From the NCBI GenBank assembly GCA_003336485.1, contig QENH01000192.1:1-50163 (forward strand): DNA of 50,163 nucleotides. Reading direction: 5' to 3'. The translations under genes were made by a program, and so were the position numbers. Shown here one piece after another: positions 43,682 through 50,163 of this stretch. The notes below the pieces were generated by a model. The model did no database searches and was not told the DNA's origin. It saw only the letters and a list, made by a program, of their open reading frames with translations. This DNA comes from Candidatus Methanophagales archaeon (lineage in GTDB: Archaea > Halobacteriota > Syntropharchaeia > Alkanophagales > Methanospirareceae). Within the stretch, counting starts at the first letter, position 1. The number at the start of each line of letters is the position of its first letter.

Positions 43682-43751
43682 CTTCTCTCTTCTCTTCTCT
43701 TCTCTTCTCTCATCTCACCTCTCCCTTCTCCCTTCTCCCTTCTCCCTTCTC
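43682..43751. repeat. 70-bp pyrimidine-rich simple repeat
   Basis: TCTCT units followed by several CCCTTCT units. In the mRNA this is a GAGAA/AGAAGGG tract that fills the leader between the anchor gene and SBP 14 and offers many SD-like sites. Such tracts change length easily, which could tune translation of SBP 14. Confidence 0.6.
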
Positions 43752-44802
43752 AGCGCCTCCTCCGTAGAGCATACGCAATCGCAGAAATCGCCGCTATTGC
43801 GAATATCGCATCGAATCCGGGCGTTTTTGACGTTGGTGTTGGTGCGGTCTCCTTAGATTTAGGTGTAGACGTTGGCTTTGCAGTTGGCGTTGACTTTACT
43901 GTCTGACTAGAACTTGGCGTTGCTTTTGGTGTTGGTGTCTGTGTTACGCCTGATGTCAGCGTAGGCGTTGGTGTCTGTGACCCTTCAGACGCTTCTGCTG
44001 ATTCCGCCGCCACGGACCATATCCAGATGTGCATACCTGATAAGTCCGTTTCTGTGTTCGTTACAATTGCCGATACGTTCCATGTGCCAGCAACTGCACT
44101 CTTCGTGTACTCTGCTTTCGTTACGCCTTCATCCTGTTGCACCTCCGTGTCATTTATTTGCCAGCTTATGTCTACTTCTTGGTCTACGGAGATCTCAAAG
44201 GTTATTGATTCGCCTTCTGTACTGTTTATCGCCTCTTCAGTAGGTACCCATGCGGTTATGGTCGGAAGTTGTTCTTCTTCGCTCTCCTCCTCTTCTACGA
44301 CATCAACTACATTTATCTCAGTGCCACGCAACTTTCCTACCGCTATAAACTCCGCTGCATTATCCACCAACTCCACATTGGAAATCTCTAACTCGCTTCT
44401 GTCTCTTTTCCCTCCTACTACTTCAAAACTAACCTTCGCTAAATCCCCTGAGCCACTTACGCCCGTAATCCCCGACATGGCAGCAATTACCGTTATGTGC
44501 CCATCATCGTCATCATCAGGAAACATCTCTGCGGGTATTGCCGTTCCATCCACATTACCTTCTGTAACACTAATGACGTCCACTACACTCGAATCAAAGG
44601 ACAAATCGAATTTCGCTCCGTTCAAATCATCTATCCCTTCTAGAGCTATGCTCACCTCAAAAGTACAGCCCTCCGCTACTTCCTCCGGTGCATTCACTCT
44701 TAGTTCCACCCCCCGCGCTGCTATTACAGGAGTAAATATAAGCGCCAGCAATAGAGTTGCTATTACTAATCCATAAACCCTACCATTACCTCTTTTGTTC
44801 AT
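43750..44802 (-). CDS. Surface-anchored single-cohesin protein with archaeal sorting tail
   Basis: 350 residues: signal peptide 1-29, one cohesin module about 31-166 (ELRVNAPEEVAEGCTFEVSI; KFDLSFDSSVVDVISVTEGN; SGITGVSGSGDLAKVSFEVV), an acidic linker (EEEESEEEQ), an Ig/PKD-like domain about 180-265, a Thr/Pro/Ser-rich stalk 275-326 and a tail of PGF (328-330), a hydrophobic helix and RRRR. The tail matches the PGF-CTERM signal handled by archaeosortase A, so the protein should be fixed to the envelope with the cohesin held outside. In cellulosome terms it is the anchoring protein for dockerin partners. It follows the four-cohesin gene and precedes six dockerin-SBP genes. The dockerin it binds is not provable from sequence, but those encoded here are the obvious candidates. 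Confidence 0.85.
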   Translation of the reverse strand: MNKRGNGRVYGLVIATLLLALIFTPVIAARGVELRVNAPEEVAEGCTFEVSIALEGIDDLNGAKFDLSFDSSVVDVISVTEGNVDGTAIPAEMFPDDDDDGHITVIAAMSGITGVSGSGDLAKVSFEVVGGKRDRSELEISNVELVDNAAEFIAVGKLRGTEINVVDVVEEEESEEEQLPTITAWVPTEEAINSTEGESITFEISVDQEVDISWQINDTEVQQDEGVTKAEYTKSAVAGTWNVSAIVTNTETDLSGMHIWIWSVAAESAEASEGSQTPTPTLTSGVTQTPTPKATPSSSQTVKSTPTAKPTSTPKSKETAPTPTSKTPGFDAIFAIAAISAIAYALRRRR

Positions 44803-44826
44803 ATCTCTTCCTCACCCCATTATATC

Positions 44827-44869
44827 TAAAAAAAAATAAATGGCAGAGCTTACTTTCCGAAAGCTCTGC
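44827..44869 (-). terminator. Hairpin plus T-run after the four-cohesin gene
   Basis: A perfect 9-bp stem (GCAGAGCTT at 44843-44851, AAGCTCTGC at 44861-44869) with a 9-nt loop, followed on the minus strand by a T-run interrupted by one A (44829-44838). It lies 50 nt after the four-cohesin stop and just before the anchor gene. It could reduce read-through or stabilise the 3' end, giving more scaffold than anchor mRNA. Confidence 0.65.
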
Positions 44870-44918
44870 ATTCTTGCATTTTCACCCCATTCTTTGTCTT
44901 GATTATGTATGGTGAAGA

Positions 44919-46667
44919 CTAGCTCAAGGTAACCTCGTCAGCAACCCACTCAGCAGGTATCTCATCCGCTTCGTTATTCGCAAGCATTCCATTGGATAGC
45001 TCTAATACACTTTTGTCCCCGCTTTTCCCTACTACATCGAAGCTAATAGTCGCTAAGTTACCGGAACCGTTTACGCCTGTAACACCAGAAAGCTCGCACA
45101 TTACCTTGATTGTATCCGAATCAATGAACTCCCACGTGGTTATAGGTACTGCTGTCCCGTCCAAACTACCCGCTGTAACATCTGTCACGTTCACCACACT
45201 CGAATCGAACGACAAATCGAAGAGTGCCATGTTGAAATTGGCTACATCTTCCAACACGTCTATCGCTGCTGTGAAAGACCCACCAACATCTACTAATTCC
45301 GGTGCGTTTACCGCAACCTTTACCGGACCCACGATAACCTCGTCATTAACCAACGTCGTAGGTATCTCTTCCGCTTTGTTATTCGCGAGCATAGCATCGG
45401 ATATTTCTAACACGCTTCTATCGCCATCTATCCCTAATACTGCAAAGTTAATAGTCGCTAAGTTACCGGAACCGTTTACACCTGTAACACCAGAAAGCTC
45501 GCACATTATCTTTATTGTGCCCGAATCAACGAGCTCCCATGAGGTTATAGGTACTGCTGTCCCGTCCAAACTACCCGCTGTAACATCGGTCACGTTCACC
45601 ACACTCGAATCGAACGACAAATCGAAGAGTGCCATGTTGAAATTGGCTACATCTTCCACTACATCTATTGTTGCTGTGAAAGACCCACCAGCATCTACTA
45701 ACTCCGAAGCGTTTACCGCAACCTTTACCGGACCCACGATAACCGCGACATTAACCAACGTCGTAGGTATCTCTCTCGCTTTGTTATTAGCAAGCATAGC
45801 ATCGGATATTTCTAACACGCTTCTATCGCCGCCTATCCCTAATACTGCGAAGTTAATAGTCGCTAAGTTACCGGAACCGTTCACACCTGTAACACCCGAA
45901 AGCTCGCTCATCACCTTGATTGTGTTCGAATCAATTAAATCCCATGAGGCTATAGGTACTGCTGTCCCGTCCAAGCTACCCTCGGTAACATTGGTCACTT
46001 TCACTACACTTGAATCAAACGACAAATTGAAGACGGCCATGTTGAAATTGGCTACATCGTCCAACACGTCTATCGTTGCTGTGAAAGACCCACCAGCATC
46101 TACTAACTCCGGTGCGTTTACTTCCACCCCTACTGGACCAACAATAACCTCGTCGTCAACCCACACTGCAAGGATCTCTTTCGATTCTATGTCCTTCAGA
46201 AGTCCATCGGATACGCTTAATACGCTTCGATCGCCACCTAGCCCTAATACGGCAAAGCTAATCGTCACTAAGTTACCGGAACCGTTTACACCTGCAACCC
46301 CCGAAACGTCAAGAAACACCCTTATTGTGTTACTATCTACGAATTCCCAGTTGTCCACCTGTATCGTTTCGCTGTCCAAGCTGCCATTTGCAACTCCTGT
46401 CACGTTCACCACGCTCGAATCGAATGACAGGTCGAACTGCCCTGAGTTGAAACCAGTAATGCTATCTATAGCTATGCTAGCATTAAAAGTACCCAGTACG
46501 TATTCGGGCGCATTTGCAGTGACATTTACAGTAGCTCCGGTATCCTGTGCAGCCAAACCAAGAATCACCGAAGAGCAGACAATCACTGCCAGAATGCAAA
46601 TGACTGCGCTTCTCGCAAAGATTTTTTTCCCACCAAACTTTTTTTTATACTTCCCGTTTTCTCTCAT
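44919..46667 (-). CDS. Secreted scaffold protein with four cohesin modules
   Basis: 582 residues: basic N-terminus and signal peptide to about 40 (SAVICILAVIVCSSVILGLA), then four cohesin repeats of about 134 residues (roughly 47-178, 179-313, 314-448, 449-582). Each has the F-x-LSFDSSVV-x-VT strand pair, a SGV-GVNGSGNL-TI-F strand and GDRSVL-x-x-SD/SN. Repeats 2 to 4 are nearly the same, and repeat 1 is more divergent. There is no catalytic domain, carbohydrate-binding module, dockerin or C-terminal membrane helix, so it is a pure scaffoldin, either free or held by an uncleaved N-terminal helix. First gene after promoter copy A. Four modules could hold up to four dockerin-SBPs. Cohesins outside cellulosomes are known in archaea such as Archaeoglobus. 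Confidence 0.87.
   Translation of the reverse strand: MRENGKYKKKFGGKKIFARSAVICILAVIVCSSVILGLAAQDTGATVNVTANAPEYVLGTFNASIAIDSITGFNSGQFDLSFDSSVVNVTGVANGSLDSETIQVDNWEFVDSNTIRVFLDVSGVAGVNGSGNLVTISFAVLGLGGDRSVLSVSDGLLKDIESKEILAVWVDDEVIVGPVGVEVNAPELVDAGGSFTATIDVLDDVANFNMAVFNLSFDSSVVKVTNVTEGSLDGTAVPIASWDLIDSNTIKVMSELSGVTGVNGSGNLATINFAVLGIGGDRSVLEISDAMLANNKAREIPTTLVNVAVIVGPVKVAVNASELVDAGGSFTATIDVVEDVANFNMALFDLSFDSSVVNVTDVTAGSLDGTAVPITSWELVDSGTIKIMCELSGVTGVNGSGNLATINFAVLGIDGDRSVLEISDAMLANNKAEEIPTTLVNDEVIVGPVKVAVNAPELVDVGGSFTAAIDVLEDVANFNMALFDLSFDSSVVNVTDVTAGSLDGTAVPITTWEFIDSDTIKVMCELSGVTGVNGSGNLATISFDVVGKSGDKSVLELSNGMLANNEADEIPAEWVADEVTLS
44922..46529 (-). repeat. Tandem cohesin-coding repeat, about 402 bp x 4
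   Basis: Approximate units 46134-46529, 45729-46133, 45324-45728 and 44922-45323. The last three share long identical DNA stretches, for example around the GTTAACGGTTCCGG-type segment that encodes GVNGSGN. Recent duplication or gene conversion is likely, and copy number may vary between strains or be collapsed in assemblies. Confidence 0.75.
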
Positions 46668-46707
46668 TTATATCACCATTCATTTATATTTCGTTCACAC
46701 CGCCACC

Positions 46708-46755
46708 TTAAATACCTTTCATTTTTGCTAACACATATGACCAAAAAGGGTAAGA
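46708..46755 (-). promoter_or_regulatory. Shared promoter/operator element, copy A
   Basis: Plus-strand order: TTAAATACC (TATA-like), TTTCATTTTT, GCTAACACATATGACC (46727-46742) and GGGTAAG (46748-46754). Half-sites GCTAA (46727) and GGTAA (46749) are 22 bp apart. The TATA-like box is about 41 nt before the ATG of the four-cohesin gene, which places the scaffold and anchor under the same control as the SBPs and reductases. Confidence 0.72.
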
Positions 46756-46763
46756 ACGGTGGC

Positions 46764-46928
46764 TTATGACCCCACATAAAGTTGATAATCCGCGATAAAC
46801 CACGATCCTAACTCGGCTTTTATTGCCTCCAATCTTTCATCTAGTTCGCTTGTGCAATCTTCTTCAGTCATATCCATATTCTGAAGTATCAAAAACAACG
46901 CCTTTATCCTTCTTGTTATCTCATCCAT
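46764..46928 (-). CDS. 54-aa acidic helical protein downstream of the CobN-like gene
   Basis: ATG 46926-46928 to TAA 46764-46766. The sequence begins MDEITRRIKALFLILQNMDM, continues EEDCTSELDERLEAIKAEL and ends FIADYQLYVGS, predicting two amphipathic helices with one Cys. The start is 11 nt after the TAG of the chelatase gene, with GGGTGAG upstream, so it is probably co-translated. It ends just before promoter copy A. The family is not recognised. A small partner or regulator of the chelatase is possible but unsupported. Confidence 0.5.
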   Translation of the reverse strand: MDEITRRIKALFLILQNMDMTEEDCTSELDERLEAIKAELGSWFIADYQLYVGS

Positions 46929-46939
46929 TCACACTCACC

Positions 46940-49900
46940 CTATTTTCTCCGCCGTTTATATCCTAATCCACTACCAATCAGTACCAAAACCACAATCACT
47001 GCTATAATCCCCATCAGCGGGGCACCAGATACAGAGAATGCCGATGATTCCACAAGATTCTCCTCTTTCATTACTTTACCTCTCTTCTCCGATGTTACCT
47101 CAGGCGGTTTCTTTAGCTCTTCGCCTAGTTCACTCACACCTGTTGTTTCTGTCGCATTAATGACCCCTTCACCAGGTTCTGTTTCTGTTTCTGTACTCTT
47201 ATGAGACCAGCTCCCGCCACCACCACCTGAATAATATGTACTCTGTTCCGTAGATTGTTCCGTAGCCGACGCAGAAACTATGCCCTGCTGGTAATCCTGA
47301 AACAGCGGATTGCCACAGGTATGATGACAGCATGTAACACCATGTTCTTCGACCGATTTCTGATATAGCTCTGCCAGAGTGGTCTTTACGTCTTCTGATG
47401 GATCCCAATAGCCTTTCCTTATCGCTTCGAGCATCCTCGCGGTGATTGATTGCTGAGCCCAGGGATTGTTCTCATCGAACCAATCCTGTAGCCCCAGGTC
47501 ATATTTGTCCTGTACATAGATCGAATACATCTCGTTCCACATCTCTTCCGTTATGACATCCGGGCATGAGACATCCCAGCCCCAAAGGTTCGCCATGATC
47601 TCTGTTATCGCTCCGGCACCGGCATAATCATGTCCCATCATGCCCTCGATCCAATAGGGATTAAAGTACATCGAACGCAAATCCCTCAAAATGACATGAT
47701 TCAACGACTCTAACTTTGCGCCATTTTGATCCTTGAGGTTGCTTATGTACATATCAGGCGCGTTACCAGTAATCTCGCGAACCGCCATGCTCAAGCCACC
47801 AAAGAACTCAAAGGTATGATCTATACCAAGCACGCTGTGGGAATGCGATGCCCACCCGAACAGTGCTACCTCTGTTCCGTCGAGATTCTGCTTGAATAGG
47901 TCTACGTGTTGCTCACCCCAGATCGTATCGCCATACACATTGCCCATATTCCTGATATAGAGGTCTGCAAGCGTGCTTTCGTCCTCCCACGTACCACTGC
48001 CTTCAATGGCTGCAATAAACCCGCCAACGCCCCATACTCCGTCCGGCGGCCCGAAGATACGTGCCAATGAGAGCTCTCGCGCCTGCGATTCGGTATAGTT
48101 GTGCTTAATCAGCCAGTTATATGTTGATTGTGTACTCTCATACACATAGTTCCTGTGGTAGGGCGAATCATCCGATTCCGATGCTATGCGTACCGCTTTA
48201 TTGATTAACTCGATCTGATGCGGCCAATTCTCGCGATATATTCCGCTCATGGTGACAACGACATCTATTCTTGGTCTACCCAAGTCCTCTATCGGTATGA
48301 GACGAACATCAATGACGTTCTTGTTTCTATCCCATACCGGCTCCACACCCAGCAGATAGAAGAGTTCCGATTCAAGCACGCCCAAATCCTTCATTGTATT
48401 AAATGAGAACATAACGAAGCCGATCTTCTTTTGATAGCTTGCATCGGTACCGTCATGATATTTAGAGAGCAATTGATCCATCAGATCCTTACCAACTTCC
48501 CATGCAGGTTCTGTTGGCACGATATTCGGATCAAAGCCATAGAAATTCCGCCCGGTCGGCAACACATCCGGATTTCTGATCGGGTCGTTACTCGGTCCAG
48601 GAGGGATGTATTGCCCTTCGAGTGCGTCTAACGTTCTTGGTATTTCGATCATGCATTCACGAAGATTCTCGGCGTACACTACCGCGAGCTTCAAGAAGTT
48701 TGTAAGTGGCGTCGCTTCTGGTATCGCATCATCTGAGGTATCATGTCTGCTTATAATAACCGTTGCGTTAGTCATTGGCGTTACACCATAACGGCCCTGC
48801 GCGAGTACTACACCCGAGATCGAGGAAGTCCCGGCTATGCTATCCTGATCATCAGTCATATTCAATATATCGTTTGCAGTTGTCTCATCGCCGAAAGTCA
48901 GCCAGACCTCGATTTCCTTTAGGTACTCTCTATCGCCCACACTGGTATTTATAGCGCCTATGAACCAGCAGCTCATTCCCGATATATACGTTAGCACGGA
49001 TATAGTGTAATTCCCGGCAGCTAGGTTGGAGAACGTGTAATTGCCAGCCTCATCTGTGGTTGTTTTTGCCAATGAGGTCATAAACTCTGATGCGGACTCG
49101 GTAACATTTTCTGATCTATCCAACACCTTCTCTTGTGCCTCTTTCGGTGATGTCCCATTGATTATTACTGCCTCAAGAAGCATTCTCGTCTGGTTCACGG
49201 AGATGTTCATACTTTCGATATAATCCCGGAATTCATATCCGAGCAGTGATTTGGTCATATCAACAATGCTATCGTTAGAGAGCGGTTTTCCCATAATATG
49301 CAAGCCGTAGGGCATGTACTCTCTCTTTATCTCCAAGAGATAATCATGCATCTCATCAAGGAACTCATCAAAGGCAGTCTCATTGCCCGCAGCAATATCG
49401 TCCAAATCAACGCCCAGATCCTGATCGAGATTCAGATCACGGCACATCTCTAATATCTGCTCTTTATATTTGTTCCTGAGCGTGCCATTCTCCTCCCGTT
49501 CGTACAGCGGTATCGTCTGTTCGAGATTTGATAGATTACCGTATAGTCCTGCTGCAACGATCACCGGGGTTAGATGATCGATCATGACTGCATTGCCCCG
49601 TCTCTTCGCTATAACGCCTTCACCGATCCCTTCCACTTCGTAGTGGTACACTACCGGCATGTCCCGGATCAAAATCGCGGGCCAGCAATCATCTACCGAT
49701 AACCCAACACCCTTTCCCGGCAGCCATTCCTGAGTTCCATGCCTGCCGACAGACACGATTGCATCTACACCATAGTCATTATTCAGCCAGTAATAGAATG
49801 CGATATATTGATGCGTGGGAGGCACTGATTTATCGTGATACAGAGCAGTCATATTCTGCGTTCCTGCACGCGATGGCTGTGGCGCGATCAGAATGTTACC

Positions 49901-50131
49901 GAGCGAAATCGTTGGTATCATGAGGTACTTACCCGATTCATTTTCATAGACCATGATCTCACCGGGTGGCGGACCCCAGCGCTCGATTACCCCAATCCGC
50001 TTCTGCTCCGGAAGTTCATTGAACAAAGCTAAATATTCATCTTCCGGTACAAGCGCTACGTCACAGTTCTCTGCTACGTGTTTTATCTGATCTGGCACCC
50101 AGATCCCGATATTTCTACCCTGTTTCAGCAC
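46940..50131 (-). CDS. cobN: CobN-like (class I) chelatase large subunit, extracytoplasmic and membrane-anchored; 5' part missing
   Basis: 1063 residues are in frame from a GTG at 50131; the true N-terminus (roughly 450 residues in CobN) lies beyond the window. Conserved CobN/BchH text includes VGRHGTQEWLPGKG (about 128-141), DPIRNPDVLPTGRNFYGFDP (about 516-535), FGPPDGVWGVGGF, EFFGGLSMAV and HDYAGAGAITEIMANLWGWD. About residues 355-465 form an insertion with a carboxypeptidase-regulatory-like beta-sandwich (TTDEAGNYTFSNLAAGNYTI; TPMTNATVII). After the family end (CCHHTCGNPLFQDY) come a Ser/Thr/Gly-rich stalk, one membrane helix (about 1040-1058) and YKRRRK. The tail implies that the chelatase domain faces outward. 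No CobS/CobT or ChlI/D ATPase is nearby. The frame is closed upstream by TGA at 50150-50152 although similarity seems to go on in another frame. Insertion of cobalt, nickel or another metal is uncertain; ligand binding or metal removal is possible. Confidence 0.85.
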   Translation of the reverse strand: MLKQGRNIGIWVPDQIKHVAENCDVALVPEDEYLALFNELPEQKRIGVIERWGPPPGEIMVYENESGKYLMIPTISLGNILIAPQPSRAGTQNMTALYHDKSVPPTHQYIAFYYWLNNDYGVDAIVSVGRHGTQEWLPGKGVGLSVDDCWPAILIRDMPVVYHYEVEGIGEGVIAKRRGNAVMIDHLTPVIVAAGLYGNLSNLEQTIPLYEREENGTLRNKYKEQILEMCRDLNLDQDLGVDLDDIAAGNETAFDEFLDEMHDYLLEIKREYMPYGLHIMGKPLSNDSIVDMTKSLLGYEFRDYIESMNISVNQTRMLLEAVIINGTSPKEAQEKVLDRSENVTESASEFMTSLAKTTTDEAGNYTFSNLAAGNYTISVLTYISGMSCWFIGAINTSVGDREYLKEIEVWLTFGDETTANDILNMTDDQDSIAGTSSISGVVLAQGRYGVTPMTNATVIISRHDTSDDAIPEATPLTNFLKLAVVYAENLRECMIEIPRTLDALEGQYIPPGPSNDPIRNPDVLPTGRNFYGFDPNIVPTEPAWEVGKDLMDQLLSKYHDGTDASYQKKIGFVMFSFNTMKDLGVLESELFYLLGVEPVWDRNKNVIDVRLIPIEDLGRPRIDVVVTMSGIYRENWPHQIELINKAVRIASESDDSPYHRNYVYESTQSTYNWLIKHNYTESQARELSLARIFGPPDGVWGVGGFIAAIEGSGTWEDESTLADLYIRNMGNVYGDTIWGEQHVDLFKQNLDGTEVALFGWASHSHSVLGIDHTFEFFGGLSMAVREITGNAPDMYISNLKDQNGAKLESLNHVILRDLRSMYFNPYWIEGMMGHDYAGAGAITEIMANLWGWDVSCPDVITEEMWNEMYSIYVQDKYDLGLQDWFDENNPWAQQSITARMLEAIRKGYWDPSEDVKTTLAELYQKSVEEHGVTCCHHTCGNPLFQDYQQGIVSASATEQSTEQSTYYSGGGGGSWSHKSTETETEPGEGVINATETTGVSELGEELKKPPEVTSEKRGKVMKEENLVESSAFSVSGAPLMGIIAVIVVLVLIGSGLGYKRRRK

Positions 50132-50163
50132 TAAATCGTCAAGTAGGGCTCATAGTCAACCTT

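Noticed and set aside
12000-43767. Many similar plus-strand ORFs of 60-110 codons with CTKSSGFISPSYFASANSV
   Set aside because: They are the antisense shadow of the conserved dockerin segment, repeated because the dockerin DNA is repeated, and are not a separate gene family.
11135-46667. A cellulosome for polysaccharide degradation
   Set aside because: No glycoside hydrolase, esterase, lyase or carbohydrate-binding module was seen; all dockerins here are on substrate-binding proteins.
43294-46731. Long plus-strand open frames opposite the cohesin genes (for example 44992-46731 and 44027-44776)
   Set aside because: They are antisense to clear cohesin-coding frames. Their Ser/Thr-rich text is the complement of Val/Asp/Gly-rich repeats, and they lack start signals.
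12501-50131. Genome-wide reassignment of TAG to an amino acid
   Set aside because: Several intact genes end with TAG exactly where their paralogues end with other stops, so TAG works as a stop in this locus.

Overview
The window is archaeal and probably comes from a euryarchaeote of the methanogen/ANME group, with Methanophagales (ANME-1) as a reasonable but unproven guess. Support comes from TATA-box promoters, 4-nt ATGA gene overlaps, an archaeal surface-sorting tail (PGF followed by a transmembrane helix and Arg4), and NifH/NifDK-like enzymes mixed with cobalamin/iron-complex transporters. No rRNA, tRNA, CRISPR array or insertion sequence was seen. Apart from decayed toxin-antitoxin genes and small ORFs, everything lies on the minus strand and is read from right to left.

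Layout in transcription order. (1) 50,163-46,764: the 3' two thirds of a membrane-anchored, apparently extracytoplasmic CobN-type chelatase, then a 54-codon gene. (2) 46,667-34,156: a secreted protein with four cohesin modules, a cell-surface anchor protein with one cohesin, six dockerin-bearing substrate-binding proteins (SBPs) and a BPL_N/glutaminase-fold protein. (3) 33,915-21,458: a dockerin-SBP, one FecCD/BtuC permease and one BtuD-type ATPase, then two nitrogenase-like modules, each headed by a SAM methyltransferase (MT-D-K-H and MT-K-H-D). (4) 20,923-14,026: five dockerin-SBPs, one with an in-frame TAG and one frameshifted. (5) 13,865-4,079: two dockerin-SBPs, a methyltransferase, a third D-K-H module, two more methyltransferases and a GATE-type permease. 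(6) 3,905-1,073: a fourth D-K pair without its own NifH. (7) 1-1,004: decayed PIN-domain toxin, small ORFs and a 64-aa gene on the plus strand.

Units 2 to 6 each start with the same roughly 48-bp promoter element: a TATA box, an ATTTT block and two G(G/C)TAA half-sites exactly 22 bp apart, aligned without gaps in all five copies. This links the cohesins, dockerin-SBPs, importer, methyltransferases and nitrogenase-like reductases into one likely regulon.

How the genes may work together (inference): 14 SBPs of the BtuF/FepB type carry a dockerin between signal peptide and ligand-binding domain, so they could dock on the cohesin proteins and form a surface array that captures metal-tetrapyrrole, corrinoid or other metal chelates. 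Ligand would pass to the single permease/ATPase pair. An outward-facing CobN-like protein may bind or remetallate such ligands. Inside, several NifH/DK-like reductases and five methyltransferases look like a modification pathway for a tetrapyrrole-like cofactor. A cohesin-dockerin system serving cofactor or metal uptake instead of polysaccharide breakdown is the most unusual feature of the window.
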